From Thioclava sp. GXIMD2076 (GTDB lineage Bacteria; Pseudomonadota; Alphaproteobacteria; Rhodobacterales; Rhodobacteraceae), in NCBI RefSeq assembly GCF_037949795.1, contig NZ_CP149932.1, forward strand, positions 919,001 through 983,000: 64,000 nucleotides of DNA, read 5' to 3'. The translations under genes and the position numbers were made by a program. Below the pieces are notes generated by a model. The model was not told the origin of the DNA. It worked only from the letters and a program-made list of their open reading frames with translations, and ran no database searches. Shown piece after piece: positions 31,402-40,220 of this stretch; within the stretch, counting starts at the first letter, position 1, and each line of letters opens with the position of its first letter.

Positions 31402-32153
31402 CACAGACCACCTCGGGCGCTTTGGGGCGGATGAGCGGAAACATGGCGCGTAAGCCGTTTCACAGCTTCGATCTGGGCCGCCAACTGGTCACTACCACGC
31501 GGCGCGGGGTGGAGGTCTGGCAACCAGAAGCCGCGCTTGCCGTCATGTCGTTCCTCGGGAAGCAGGCGCCCTAATGGTGGCAAGCCTGCTTCTTCGAGCC
31601 TGTCGCTCCACTCCCTCGCGAAGCAGATGCTGGTAGGGACGAAGCGCAGGCGCAGCTCCGACACCCGCGATCCGGCCCTGCCAGCCCCTATTTCCTTGTT
31701 TTGTTTCTTGGCTTTAGTTGGAGGACAATCCTGTCCCTCTTCGGCGGACGGGTTTGTCTCCCTTTCAGGACAGGATTGTCCCCCTTTGGCGGGGCGAAGG
31801 GAGACAATATTGTCCCGCTTTCTCTCCTCCTGCTCCTCGCGTAGCTTCTGAGCAGCAGCGTGTGATTGCTTGGACGGCACATACTCTGTCGAATGCCTCA
31901 GACCGTTCCCGTGCGTGATCTCGAACCACTTGCCCTTGAGTTCGGAGATCGCGCGCTGGACGGTCTTTTTCGTGATCCCCAAAGCCTTGGAAATCCGATC
32001 GAATGAGGGCCATGCCTTGGCCAGCCGATGGTTGTAATGTTCCAGCACAATATAGGCGGCGACCTGGATCGTGCGGGGGCTCAGCTCCTGATCTTGAACG
32101 AGCTGCGACAGCCACTGAAGCTGGATTTCGCGGAAGGGACGCAGCGCACTCAT
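31401..32153 (-). CDS. Helix-turn-helix replication-initiator-like protein
   Basis: A 250-residue protein. Its N-terminal 100 residues form a winged helix-turn-helix: ELSPRTIQVAAYIVLEHYNH, then WPSFDRISKALGITKKTVQR and AISELKGKWFEI. A Gln/Glu/Lys-rich linker follows and includes the repeated peptides GGQSCPER and GQDCPPTK; then comes a basic C-terminal part. This layout resembles plasmid initiators and lambda-O-like proteins. Four palindromic or semi-palindromic DNA motifs lie within the linker-coding part, as expected if the origin is inside the gene. The 110 bp between the start and attR hold nothing recognisable. Its role could also be transcriptional. Confidence 0.65.
   Translation of the reverse strand: MSALRPFREIQLQWLSQLVQDQELSPRTIQVAAYIVLEHYNHRLAKAWPSFDRISKALGITKKTVQRAISELKGKWFEITHGNGLRHSTEYVPSKQSHAAAQKLREEQEERKRDNIVSLRPAKGGQSCPERETNPSAEEGQDCPPTKAKKQNKEIGAGRAGSRVSELRLRFVPTSICFAREWSDRLEEAGLPPLGRLLPEERHDGKRGFWLPDLHPAPRGSDQLAAQIEAVKRLTRHVSAHPPQSARGGL
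31723..31816. repeat. Palindromic repeat cluster inside the initiator-like gene
   Basis: Four related sites: GGACAATCCTGTCC (31,723-31,736), GACGGGTTTGTC (31,747-31,758), GGACAGGATTGTCC (31,768-31,781) and GACAATATTGTC (31,803-31,814). The last is a perfect 12-bp palindrome. Centres are about 23, 22 and 34 bp apart, near two or three helical turns. They encode the repeated QSCP/QDCP peptides. A possible replication origin or autoregulatory site. Confidence 0.6.
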
Positions 32154-32263
32154 GCTGCGATTCCCGTGGAAATCTCAGGGGTATCATGTTCCCACGCGGT
32201 TCGGGCTTTGTCCTGATACTCGGGAAGACCTAAGGCGTTGATTTCGCGTGAAAGAGAGACGGC

Positions 32264-32308
32264 TTGCAAATCCGTGTACAGGAGTTCGATTCTCCTACTC
32301 GCCTCCAA
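32264..32308. repeat. Right attachment repeat (attR)
   Basis: This is an exact 45-bp copy of 13,146-13,190: the 3' part of tRNA-Cys from the anticodon on. No 5' half is present, so it is not a tRNA gene. It marks the right end of the integrated element; chromosomal sequence resumes at 32,309. Confidence 0.95.
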
Positions 32309-32515
32309 ATTCTTCATTCAATTTAGACAGCAAGAAAGATCGTAGCGGTCCGGTATCTGCTGGTTTGCGTTTGATCGGCGTAAAAATCCTGTTGCGATTG
32401 TTCGCCGGCGGGCGGCTGCGCTCAGTGCCGGTTTTTCGCGCGGTCCGACGCCGCTTGCGATCGGGGCGGATGCGCCAAGGCTGTCTGTCACGGATAGCGA
32501 AAAGGTAGAAAAACA

Positions 32516-32542
32516 AAAGCCTCGCTTTGGGCGAGGCTTTTT
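32516..32542. terminator. Terminator of tRNA-Lys
   Basis: AAAGCCTCGC and GCGAGGCTTT form a perfect 10-bp stem with a 5-nt loop. On the minus strand TTGTTT follows, 17 bp past the tRNA-Lys 3' end. It is T-flanked on both strands. Between 32,309 and 32,515 I see no gene. Confidence 0.8.
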
Positions 32543-32558
32543 GCTTCTAGAGTGAAAG

Positions 32559-32634
32559 TGGTGAGCCGTGCAGGATTCGAACCTGCGACCCACTGATTAA
32601 AAGTCAGTTGCTCTACCAACTGAGCTAACGGCCC
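32559..32634 (-). tRNA. tRNA-Lys (TTT)
   Basis: Read on the minus strand, the acceptor GGGCCGT pairs with ACGGCTC (one G-U). The D arm is GCTC-AGTTGGTAGA-GCAA, the anticodon loop is CTTTTAA with anticodon TTT, and the T arm carries GGTTCGAATCC. CCA is encoded. Confidence 0.97.
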
Positions 32635-32780
32635 ACTTTCTTTCGTTTCCAACCGGTTCGCTGTGTGCTTCCCTGCTGGTGTGGGCGCCTTCTACGGTCC
32701 TAGACGGGGGGCGTCAACAGCGAAATTCAAAAAAAATGAGATCTCTGGAAAAAACTTCTCGGGCAGCGTATATCGCGCCC

Positions 32781-33614
32781 ATGGAAAACGCGTCTTTACC
32801 CCAGTCCTCACTGGCCTTCATGAAAATGCATGGTCTTGGAAACGATTTCGTCGTGATCGATGCCCGTAATGGTGCCGATCCGGTGACCCCTGCCTTGGCC
32901 GAGGCCCTTGCAGACCGGCATCGCGGGGTGGGCTTTGACCAGCTCGCCCTGATCGGCCCCTCGCAAGAGGCCGATTTCCATCTGAAATTCTATAATTCGG
33001 ATGGCTCTCTCTCGGGCGCCTGTGGCAATGCCTCGCGCTGTGTTTCCGACTGGATGATGAAAGAACTGGGCAAGGACCATGTGCGTTTCACTACCGATCG
33101 TGGTCAGCTGGAGGCGAAGCGTGCAGCCAATGGACTGGTCTCGGTCAATATGGGGGCGCCGATTCTGGACGCTGCGATGATTCCCTTTGACGGCGATCCG
33201 CAAGCGACGGGGATAGAGGGCGATCCGGTGGCTGTGGGTATGGGCAATCCGCATTGCGTTTTCTTTGTCGAGGATGCCGAAAAGGTCGCGCTGGAAAGCT
33301 GGGGCGCCGAGATGGAGCATCACCCGGGCTTCCCGGAGCGCACCAATGTCGAGTTTGCCTCCGTCACCGGCCCCGACCATCTGCGGATGCGGGTCTGGGA
33401 GCGCGGGGCAGGGGTGACGCTTGCCTGCGGCTCGGGCACCTGTGCGACTGCCGTGGCGGCGCATCTGCGTGGTCTTACGGGGCGTCGGGTGATCGTTGAT
33501 GTCGATGGCGGCCGCCTCGAGATCGACTGGCGCGAGGATGGCGTCTGGATGACCGGCCCCACCGCTTTCGTGTTCCGCGCCGAACTGACCTCTGATTTCC
33601 TGGGTGCCCTATGA
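32781..33614 (+). CDS. dapF: Diaminopimelate epimerase
   Basis: A 277-residue enzyme that converts LL- to meso-diaminopimelate for lysine and peptidoglycan synthesis. The two catalytic cysteines are in [19 protein letters not shown] and [13 protein letters not shown], in the family's two mirrored domains. The start region reads [20 protein letters not shown]. The ATG at 32781 and the one at 32820 are both possible; neither has a good ribosome-binding site. I chose the first because relatives usually carry several residues before MKMHGLGND. The mtaB gene overlaps its end by 4 bp. Confidence 0.96.
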   Translation: MENASLPQSSLAFMKMHGLGNDFVVIDARNGADPVTPALAEALADRHRGVGFDQLALIGPSQEADFHLKFYNSDGSLSGACGNASRCVSDWMMKELGKDHVRFTTDRGQLEAKRAANGLVSVNMGAPILDAAMIPFDGDPQATGIEGDPVAVGMGNPHCVFFVEDAEKVALESWGAEMEHHPGFPERTNVEFASVTGPDHLRMRVWERGAGVTLACGSGTCATAVAAHLRGLTGRRVIVDVDGGRLEIDWREDGVWMTGPTAFVFRAELTSDFLGAL

Positions 33615-34864
33615 AACCGCCTGTCTTTGCCACGCTTGGTTGCCGCCTGAACGCCTATGAGAGCGAGGCGATGAAGGAACTCGCGGCCGCGGCAGGCGTC
33701 GAGGGCGCTGTTGTGGTGAATACCTGTGCGGTCACGGCCGAGGCCGTGCGCAAGGCCAAGCAGGAAATCCGCCGTCTGGCGCGCGAGAATCCCGACGCGC
33801 CGATCATTGTGACCGGCTGTGCCGCGCAGACCGAGCCCGAGACATTTGCCGGTATGGCAGAGGTGACCAAGGTCATCGGCAATCACGAGAAGATGCTGCC
33901 CGAGACATGGGCGCAGATGCGTGTGCCCAACCTGATCGGCGAGACCGAGAAGGTGCAGGTCGATGATATCATGTCGGTCAAGGAGACAGCGGGTCATCTG
34001 ATTGACGGCTTCGGCCGCCACCGCGCCTATGTGCAGGTCCAGAACGGCTGCGATCACCGCTGCACCTTCTGTATCATCCCCTATGGCCGCGGCAATTCGC
34101 GCTCCGTGCCTGCGGGGGTCGTGGTCGAGCAGATCAAGCGTCTGCGTGACCGCGGATTCAACGAGGTGGTGCTGACCGGTGTCGATCTGACCTCATGGGG
34201 GGCAGATCTGCCGGGAGAGCCGCGCCTGGGCGATCTGGTGATGCGCATCCTCAAACTTGTGCCGGATCTGCCGCGTCTGCGGATTTCCTCGATCGATTCC
34301 ATCGAGGCCGACGAGAACCTGATGCTGGCGATTGCCACCGAGCCGCGCCTGATGCCGCATCTGCATCTGTCGCTGCAGGCGGGCGATGACATGGTGCTCA
34401 AACGCATGAAGCGCCGCCATCTGCGTGACGATGCCATTGCATTTTGCGAAGAGGCGCGCAGGCTGCGCCCCGGTATCGTTTTTGGTGCAGATATTATCGC
34501 CGGTTTCCCCACCGAGACCGAGGAGATGTTCCAGAACTCGTTGAAACTGGTCGAGGAATGCGGGCTCACCTTCCTGCATGTCTTCCCCTATTCGGCGCGC
34601 AAGGGCACGCCTGCGGCGCGGATGCCCGCAGTGAATGGCACGGCGATCAAGGATCGTGCGCGGCGTCTGCGCGAGGCGGGGGACCATGCACTCGGGGCGC
34701 ATCTTCAGGCGCAGGTCGGGCGCGAGCTGGTGATCCTGACCGAGGGGCCGCAGGCCGGACGTACCGAGACTTTCACCGAGGTGCATTTCGACACCGATCA
34801 ACCCGAGGGCACCATCCTGACCGCAACAATCCGCGGCCATGACGGAAAACGCCTGCTCGTATGA
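33611..34864 (+). CDS. mtaB: tRNA t6A37 methylthiotransferase MtaB
   Basis: A 417-residue radical-SAM enzyme adding a methylthio group to N6-threonylcarbamoyladenosine at position 37 of tRNA. The N-terminal UPF0004 domain begins [20 protein letters not shown] and contributes three cluster cysteines (GCRLN, NTCAVT, TGCAAQ). The radical-SAM CxxxCxxC is [18 protein letters not shown]-terminal TRAM-like part follows. The length matches the MtaB/YqeV branch and not MiaB or RimO. It is translationally coupled to dapF (ATGA overlap), a common pairing in Rhodobacterales. Confidence 0.95.
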   Translation: MKPPVFATLGCRLNAYESEAMKELAAAAGVEGAVVVNTCAVTAEAVRKAKQEIRRLARENPDAPIIVTGCAAQTEPETFAGMAEVTKVIGNHEKMLPETWAQMRVPNLIGETEKVQVDDIMSVKETAGHLIDGFGRHRAYVQVQNGCDHRCTFCIIPYGRGNSRSVPAGVVVEQIKRLRDRGFNEVVLTGVDLTSWGADLPGEPRLGDLVMRILKLVPDLPRLRISSIDSIEADENLMLAIATEPRLMPHLHLSLQAGDDMVLKRMKRRHLRDDAIAFCEEARRLRPGIVFGADIIAGFPTETEEMFQNSLKLVEECGLTFLHVFPYSARKGTPAARMPAVNGTAIKDRARRLREAGDHALGAHLQAQVGRELVILTEGPQAGRTETFTEVHFDTDQPEGTILTATIRGHDGKRLLV

Positions 34865-35004
34865 CGCCTTATCTCCCCGCTGCCCCCTCGCGCCGGTCAA
34901 GAAAGCGTGTTCTGCCGCAGCGATAGCTTGGCGGCGTGGCACGGCTCATTGCGTATGGTGTCCTACGCGGCTAGGATTTGGGGAACACGAGAGAGGACAT
35001 ATCC

Positions 35005-36732
35005 ATGCCGTTTCGAATGACGCCGGTTCGCGCGTTGGCCTTTTCAATCGCCGCGCTGCAGGCGCCGATGGCTTTTGCCGCCGATGCACCCGATGCCGCA
35101 GGTGCCTATCTCGCCGCGCGGGCTGCTACTGCGGATAATGATTACCAGACTGCAACGAGCTATTATGCCCAGCTGTTGCAGAAGGGGATCATCGATCGCG
35201 GTGTGGCGGAATCCTCGATGACGGCGCAACTGGTGCTGGGGGATTTCGACAAGGCCGTCGAGATCGCCAATCAGGTTGCGGCAACGGATGCCGATGCGGC
35301 CGATAGCCAGCCGGTCTTTCTGGTGCGTCTGGCGGATGCCGTGCGCAATGATCGTTTCGACGAGGCGTTGAAACTGGTCGATAGCACCCAGAATATCGGG
35401 CCGCTCTTCACCCAGCTTTACCGCGCATGGGTCTATGTGGGCCAAGGCAAGATGACGGATGCGTTCGATGCTTTCGATCAGGTTGCCAAATTGCCGGGCC
35501 TGCAGGGCTTTGCCGAGTATCATAAGGCGCTGGCCATGGCGCAGGTGGGCGATTTCGAGAGCGCCGACAAGATCCTCTCGGGCGAGGCATCCGATGCGAT
35601 CCACGCGACCCGCCGCGGCGTGATGGCCCATGTCGAGGTGCTGTCCAATCTCGACCGTAACGCGGATGCGGTAGCGCTTCTGAAATCGGTCTTCGGGGAT
35701 GCGCTCGATCCGCAGCTTGCCGCGCTGAGTAAACGTCTGGAGGATGGCGAGACGCTGCCCTTCGATGTGGCCACCAATGCGCAGGAAGGTGTGGGCGAGC
35801 TTTACTATTCCATCGGTGCGGCGCTTTCGGGCGGCGATGTCGAGGATGCGGTGCCGCTTCTGCATGCGCGGATCGCGCAATGGCTGAACCCGCGCAATGC
35901 CGATGCCACGCTGCTGGCGGCCTCGGTGCTGGACCAGCAGGAACAATATGATCTGGCGATTGCCACCTATGACCAGATCGATGCCGCGAGCCAGCTGCAT
36001 TACGCCGCCGAGCTTGGCAAGGCCGAGACCATGATGCGCGCCGGCCAAGCCGACGAGGCGATCAAGACCGTGCAGGCCGTGGCCGAAGCCGATCCCGAAC
36101 TGCGCGGGGTCTGGGTCTCGCTGGGCGATATGCTGCGCCGCGAGGAGCGGTTCGGCGAGGCTGCCGAGGCCTATCAAAAGGCGCTCTCGCGCATCCAGAC
36201 GCCCGAGCCGCGCGACTGGTTTGTCTATTATGCCGCCGGTATCTCGGATGAGCGGTCGGACAAATGGGACCGTGCCGAAGGCGAGTTCCGCAAGGCGCTC
36301 GAGCTCAATCCGGGCCAGCCTTCGGTGCTGAACTATCTCGGGTATTCCTATGTGGAAAAAGGCGAGAACCTCGAAGAGGCGCTGAAGATGATCCGCGAGG
36401 CGGTGAAAAACTCGCCCGATTCCGGTTATATCATCGACAGTCTCGGCTGGGCGCTCTTCCGTCTGGGCCGTTACGACGAGGCGGTGACCGAGATGGAGAA
36501 GGCCGCCACGCTGGAATCCGTCGATCCGCTGGTCAATGACCACTTGGGCGATGTCTACTGGGCCGTGGGCCGCAAGCGCGAGGCACGGTTCCAGTGGAAG
36601 CGCGCCATTGCCTTCGGTCCGGGCGAGGATGTGGATATGGACCGTGTGCAGCGCAAGCTGGATATGGGGCTTGATGCGGTGCTCAAAGAAGAGGGCGCAG
36701 CGCCCCTGAAGGCACAACCGGCGGTCCAATGA
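35005..36732 (+). CDS. Exported tetratricopeptide-repeat protein
   Basis: A 575-residue protein with a signal peptide (MTPVRALAFSIAALQAPMAF, cleaved near AFAADAP) and a body of TPR repeats. Clear units are WVSLGDMLRREERFGEAAEA, SVLNYLGYSYVEKGENLEEA and YIIDSLGWALFRLGRYDEAV, then PLVNDHLGDVYWAVGRKREA. The start at 35005 has GAGAGGA upstream. Such proteins act as scaffolds in the periplasm or outer membrane; alphaproteobacterial relatives lie next to ispE, as here (ATGA overlap). A specific function is unknown. Confidence 0.88.
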   Translation: MPFRMTPVRALAFSIAALQAPMAFAADAPDAAGAYLAARAATADNDYQTATSYYAQLLQKGIIDRGVAESSMTAQLVLGDFDKAVEIANQVAATDADAADSQPVFLVRLADAVRNDRFDEALKLVDSTQNIGPLFTQLYRAWVYVGQGKMTDAFDAFDQVAKLPGLQGFAEYHKALAMAQVGDFESADKILSGEASDAIHATRRGVMAHVEVLSNLDRNADAVALLKSVFGDALDPQLAALSKRLEDGETLPFDVATNAQEGVGELYYSIGAALSGGDVEDAVPLLHARIAQWLNPRNADATLLAASVLDQQEQYDLAIATYDQIDAASQLHYAAELGKAETMMRAGQADEAIKTVQAVAEADPELRGVWVSLGDMLRREERFGEAAEAYQKALSRIQTPEPRDWFVYYAAGISDERSDKWDRAEGEFRKALELNPGQPSVLNYLGYSYVEKGENLEEALKMIREAVKNSPDSGYIIDSLGWALFRLGRYDEAVTEMEKAATLESVDPLVNDHLGDVYWAVGRKREARFQWKRAIAFGPGEDVDMDRVQRKLDMGLDAVLKEEGAAPLKAQPAVQ

Positions 36733-37604
36733 CCCTGTCCGGTATCGCGCCTGCCAAGGTCAATCTGTCGCTTGCGGTGACGGGGCGTCGGGCGGATGGC
36801 TATCATACGCTCGAGAGCCTCGTTGTTTTTGCAGGGTTTGGCGACCGGCTGGAGGTGGCGCCGCATGAGGCGCTGGTGCTTGAGGTCGATGGCCCCTTTG
36901 CCAGAGGTGTGCCGGTCGACGGGCGCAATCTGGTGCTGAAGGCCGCGCATCTGTTGCAGGAAAGAACGGGCTGCCGGAAGGGTGCGCGGATCACGCTGAC
37001 CAAGACCCTGCCGCATGGTGGCGGGATCGGGGGAGGGTCATCCGATGCGGCGCTGGCGCTGAAGCTCTTGGCCGAGCTGTGGGATGTGCCGCCGCTAAGC
37101 GCCGGGGAGGCGCTGGCCCTTGGGGCGGATGTGCCCGTGTGCATGCAGGCGCCGCAGCCCCAGATCATGCGCGGCATCGGCGAGTTGCTGGTGCCCGCAC
37201 CGGTTCTGCCCGATAGCTGGCTGGTGCTGGTCAACCCGCAGATCGAGACGCCGACAGGGGCGATGTTCAGGGCTCTGGCGCGCGAGACGGGCGTCGCCCC
37301 CGCGCCTGTCCTTCATGTGCCGCCGGGGATGGGGTATGAGGATTTCGCGCTCTGGCTGGCCGCGCATGGCAACGATTTCGCAGATGTCCTGACGGACGCG
37401 CAGGGGCCGGAGCATATGCCCCAGATCGCCCTGATCCTCGAGGCGCTGTCATTGCAACCGGGCTGCCTGATGCAGAACCTTTCGGGCTCCGGCAGCACTT
37501 GCTGGGGGCTCTTTGCTACGCGGACGCAGGCCGAGACCGCAGCAGAGACGCTGGCAAATGAAAAGGCCGGCTGGTGGGTCCAGCCGGCGCAGATGTTGTC
37601 CTGA
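36729..37604 (+). CDS. ispE: 4-diphosphocytidyl-2-C-methyl-D-erythritol kinase
   Basis: A 291-residue GHMP kinase of the MEP isoprenoid pathway. It starts MTLSGIAPAKVNLSLAVTGR with the substrate-binding Lys/Asn, and has the ATP loop LPHGGGIGGGSSDAALALKL. The C-terminal GHMP motif is NLSGSGSTCWGLFAT. It overlaps the end of the TPR gene by 4 bp. Its neighbour on the other strand makes polyprenyl diphosphate from IspE-derived precursors, so this corner is isoprenoid metabolism. Confidence 0.96.
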   Translation: MTLSGIAPAKVNLSLAVTGRRADGYHTLESLVVFAGFGDRLEVAPHEALVLEVDGPFARGVPVDGRNLVLKAAHLLQERTGCRKGARITLTKTLPHGGGIGGGSSDAALALKLLAELWDVPPLSAGEALALGADVPVCMQAPQPQIMRGIGELLVPAPVLPDSWLVLVNPQIETPTGAMFRALARETGVAPAPVLHVPPGMGYEDFALWLAAHGNDFADVLTDAQGPEHMPQIALILEALSLQPGCLMQNLSGSGSTCWGLFATRTQAETAAETLANEKAGWWVQPAQMLS

Positions 37605-37614
37605 AGGCGGCGCC

Positions 37615-38616
37615 TTAGCGCACGCGGGCCACGACGTAATCGGCCAGATCATCCAGCATGGCGCGCAGCGGATGGTCGGGCAGAGCGCCGAGTGCGGCGC
37701 GGGCGCGGTCGGCCCAGACGATCGCGGCATCGCGGGTGGCCGCCAATGTGCCATGTTTGGCCATCAGCGCCATCGCCTGCTCCAGATCACCGTCCTGCTG
37801 GTCACCTTTCTCGATGACACGGCTCCAGAAGGCGCGCTCGGTCTGATCGGCGGCCGCCACGGCCTTGATGACCGGCAGGGTCAGCTTGCGCTCGCGGAAA
37901 TCATCGCCGGTATTCTTGCCGATAACATCGGTCACCCCGCCATAATCGAGCAGGTCATCGACCATCTGGAAGGCAATACCCAGCGCATCGCCATAATCGA
38001 ACAGCGCCTTTTCCGAGGCCGGATCGGCTTCGGCCAGAACACCGCCCACCTGGGTCGCTGCCGAGAACAGCGCCGCGGTCTTGCCACGGATGACCTGCAG
38101 GTAGATGTCCTCGGTGGTCGCCAGATCCTGCGCCGCCGTCAGCTGCAGCACCTCGCCCTCGGCAATCACGGCCGAGGCATTCGACAGGATGCCCAGCACA
38201 CGCATATTGTCGGGCTCGGTCATCAGCTGGAACGCACGGGCAAAGAGATAATCGCCGACCAAGACGCTGGATTTGTTATCCCAGAGAAGGTTCGCGGTCG
38301 GGCGGCCACGACGCTGCGCGCTTTCATCGACCACATCGTCATGCAGAAGTGTCGCGGTGTGGATGAACTCGACGGTGGCGGCCAGATGGACGTGATAGGG
38401 GCCGTCATAGCCGCAGATCCGCGCGGCAGCCAGTGTCAGCATCGGGCGCAGGCGCTTGCCGCCCGCCTCGACCAGATGCGCGGTCACTTCCGGAATGCGC
38501 GGTGCGTGTTTCGAGGCCATCTTGGTGCGGATCAGGGCATTCACCGCCTCCATATCGCCGGCGAGAGCCTGCGCAAGCCGGTCATGCGGTTTTACTGCCT
38601 TGTCGTCGAGGCTCAT
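37615..38616 (-). CDS. Long-chain polyprenyl diphosphate synthase (ubiquinone side chain)
   Basis: A 333-residue trans-prenyltransferase. The first aspartate-rich motif is TATLLHDDVVDESAQRRG and the second is FQMVDDLLDYGG, followed by DDFRERKLTLPVI. The small residues before the first motif and the overall length fit octaprenyl or decaprenyl diphosphate synthase, which supplies the ubiquinone tail. The exact chain length cannot be read. The start at 38616 (MSLDDKAVKPHDRLAQALAG) has AAGGA just upstream; the frame is open to 38778 but runs into the divergent gene. Confidence 0.93.
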   Translation of the reverse strand: MSLDDKAVKPHDRLAQALAGDMEAVNALIRTKMASKHAPRIPEVTAHLVEAGGKRLRPMLTLAAARICGYDGPYHVHLAATVEFIHTATLLHDDVVDESAQRRGRPTANLLWDNKSSVLVGDYLFARAFQLMTEPDNMRVLGILSNASAVIAEGEVLQLTAAQDLATTEDIYLQVIRGKTAALFSAATQVGGVLAEADPASEKALFDYGDALGIAFQMVDDLLDYGGVTDVIGKNTGDDFRERKLTLPVIKAVAAADQTERAFWSRVIEKGDQQDGDLEQAMALMAKHGTLAATRDAAIVWADRARAALGALPDHPLRAMLDDLADYVVARVR

Positions 38617-38679
38617 CTTCCTTGTCCTTCCCGCTCTCCCCATCTCGACAGGCACGGGGCCGGACGGTAATGAGGATGG

Positions 38680-38892
38680 ATGAAAGAGCTTCTGCGCACG
38701 ACAAATCCCGTGAAATTGGCCTTGGCCAAAGCCCTTCTTACCGGCGAGGGTATAAACAGCTTTGAAATGGACGTCCATATGAGCGTGCTCGAAGGCAGCA
38801 TAGGTATTTTGCCGCGTCGTCTTATGGTCACGGATGGGGATCTGGCGCGGGCAAGGGTGGTGCTGGACGATAACGAGATCGGCTCGGACTGA
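38680..38892 (+). CDS. DUF2007 small protein (putative signal-transducing)
   Basis: A 70-residue protein: MKELLRTTNPVKLALAKALL, then GEGINSFEMDVHMSVLEGSI and MVTDGDLARARVVLDD. This is the DUF2007 fold, a small ferredoxin-like domain found in bacteria next to many genes; it has no established function. Its stop overlaps the following methyltransferase gene (TGATG), and it diverges from the polyprenyl synthase gene, an order repeated in many Rhodobacterales. Confidence 0.88.
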   Translation: MKELLRTTNPVKLALAKALLTGEGINSFEMDVHMSVLEGSIGILPRRLMVTDGDLARARVVLDDNEIGSD

Positions 38893-39647
38893 TGTTTGCC
38901 CCCGAAGATCTGAGCTGCGATGATTTCATCGGTGGGGCGCTGCGAATCTACCAGCCGCGTTTCGGCTATCGCGCGGCAATGGACCCGGTGCTGCTGGCGG
39001 CGGCCTGTGGCGCGCAGGCGGGCGAGAGCGTGTTGGAGCTGGGCTGCGGGGCAGGGGTGGCAAGCCTGTGTCTGGGGCGGCGTGTGGCGGGGCTCGATCT
39101 GCACGGGCTGGAATTGCAGCCCGTCTATGCCGATCTGGCGCGCCGCAATGCGCAGGCCAATGATCTGGAGTTTACCGTGCATGAGGGCGATCTGGAGCAG
39201 ATGCCCGCTGCGCTGCGGCAGATGAGCTTCGATCATGTCATCGCCAACCCGCCCTATTTTGCACCGCAGAACGGGACCGCGGCGCGAGATGCAGGTCGCG
39301 AGACGGCCCAACGCGAGGCGACTCCGCTTTCCGAATGGATCCGCCAAGGGCTGAAACGCCTGAAACCCTCGGGCCATCTGGTGCTGATCCAGAATGCCGA
39401 CCGGCTCGATGACATCCTGTGTGCCCTGCATGGGCGGTCTGGGGCGATTCGGATTCTGCCGATTGCGGCGCGTCAGGGGCGTGATGCGGGGCGGGTGATC
39501 GTGATCTCACGAAAAGGTGCGAAAACGCCACTGAAGCTGCTGGCGCCTCTGGTTCTGCATGCACGCGCACATCACACGGGGGATGCCGAGGACTTGAGCG
39601 AAGTTGCGCAGTCCATACTGCGTATGGGGCAAAAATTGCCGATATGA
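38892..39647 (+). CDS. tRNA1(Val) A37 N6-methyltransferase-like protein
   Basis: A 251-residue SAM methyltransferase. Motif I is VLELGCGAGVASLCLGRRVA and the catalytic NPPY is VIANPPYFAPQNGTA, typical of the TrmN6/YfiC group that methylates A37 of tRNA-Val. Further landmarks are HLVLIQNADRLDDI and VIVISRKGAKTPLKLLAPLV near the C-terminus. A role in release-factor or other RNA methylation cannot be excluded, since the NPPY family is broad. Translation is coupled to the DUF2007 gene. Confidence 0.85.
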   Translation: MFAPEDLSCDDFIGGALRIYQPRFGYRAAMDPVLLAAACGAQAGESVLELGCGAGVASLCLGRRVAGLDLHGLELQPVYADLARRNAQANDLEFTVHEGDLEQMPAALRQMSFDHVIANPPYFAPQNGTAARDAGRETAQREATPLSEWIRQGLKRLKPSGHLVLIQNADRLDDILCALHGRSGAIRILPIAARQGRDAGRVIVISRKGAKTPLKLLAPLVLHARAHHTGDAEDLSEVAQSILRMGQKLPI

Positions 39648-39770
39648 CTTTAACATTTTCGCAATAATTCGCCACTCAATCTGGAGGTAAGCCCACAAGC
39701 ACGACAAACTCGTGACAGAAACGAAAAAACGTGCTGAACTGTAAGGGCTCAAACAGAGAGGAGACTGCCC

Positions 39771-39938
39771 ATGTCGCTCAGTTCGCATATCACCGAACTC
39801 CGCAAGAAGCACCAGGCTCTGTCCGCCGAGGTTGAGCGCGCGACTCGAAATCCTGGCTTCCCCGGGCTGCAAATTGCCCAGATGAAGAAGCAGAAACTGC
39901 ATATCAAGCAGGAGATCGTGCGTCTCGAACAGGCGTGA
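39771..39938 (+). CDS. DUF465 (YdcH-type) small protein
   Basis: A 55-residue protein read directly from the DNA: MSLSSHITELRKKHQALSAE, then ERATRNPGFPGLQIAQMKKQ and LHIKQEIVRLEQA. It is a helical hairpin of the DUF465/YdcH family, common in proteobacteria and of unknown function. GAGAGGAG precedes the ATG. The likely 6S RNA begins just after its stop. Confidence 0.85.
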   Translation: MSLSSHITELRKKHQALSAEVERATRNPGFPGLQIAQMKKQKLHIKQEIVRLEQA

Positions 39939-39941
39939 CCT

Positions 39942-40091
39942 CACTGTTGTAGCCCGATCCTTGGGCTGCAGCGCAGCACGTTAGCGAGGACACACGGGAT
40001 CCGCAGGATCAGCTGGCCAGCACCGTGGACCTCAACCCCAGACCCTATCCATGATGGCCCGTAGACACGGGTCGGGATGTCAACGACAGTG
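39942..40091 (+). ncRNA. ssrS: Probable 6S RNA (strand tentative)
   Basis: The ends of this 150-nt stretch pair: CACTGTTGT (39,942-39,950) with ACGACAGTG (40,083-40,091, one G-U). An internal helix follows, CCCGATCC (about 39,953-39,960) with GGGTCGGG (about 40,069-40,076). Toward the tip, CACGG and CCGTG form an apical hairpin. One long, interrupted hairpin with closed ends of this size is the form of 6S RNA, which traps RNA polymerase in stationary phase. No coding potential is seen. The strand is uncertain because such a fold is nearly symmetrical. Confidence 0.55.
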
Positions 40092-40172
40092 ATCGGCAGC
40101 AGCGTTTGCCGAGCAGCCCCTCTGTGCCTTCCGGTCGAGAACGGGCCGGAGCTTCCGAGGGACCCCAAAAGG

Positions 40173-40200
40173 AAAAGGCCCGCGCGTGACGGGCCTTTTT
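40173..40200. terminator. Bidirectional terminator
   Basis: AAAAGGCCCG and CGGGCCTTTTT form a strong stem with a 7-nt loop and T-tracts on both strands. It lies just past the phaB stop and about 80 bp after the probable 6S RNA. Confidence 0.85.
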
Positions 40201-40220
40201 CATGTGCGGTATCCAAGGCT

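Larger units (their letters stand above)
13146..32308. mobile_element. Integrative element of about 19.1 kb in tRNA-Cys
   Basis: The element is bounded by the 45-bp direct repeats. The integrase gene lies at the tRNA end and reads toward the tRNA, as is usual. Cargo includes two defence-type loci, an antitoxin-like gene, MobC, three T4SS-associated genes and a replication-initiator-like gene. There is no relaxase, coupling protein or VirB4, so it is not self-transmissible. It is probably a mobilisable or decayed derivative of a conjugative element or plasmid. Base composition is visibly lower in GC between about 15.2 and 21 kb than in the chromosome around it. Confidence 0.93.

Noticed and set aside
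32264..32308. Second tRNA-Cys gene
   Set aside because: Only the 3' part from the anticodon on is present; it is the attR copy.
35044..36729. Minus-strand 561-codon open frame
   Set aside because: Antisense of the TPR gene.
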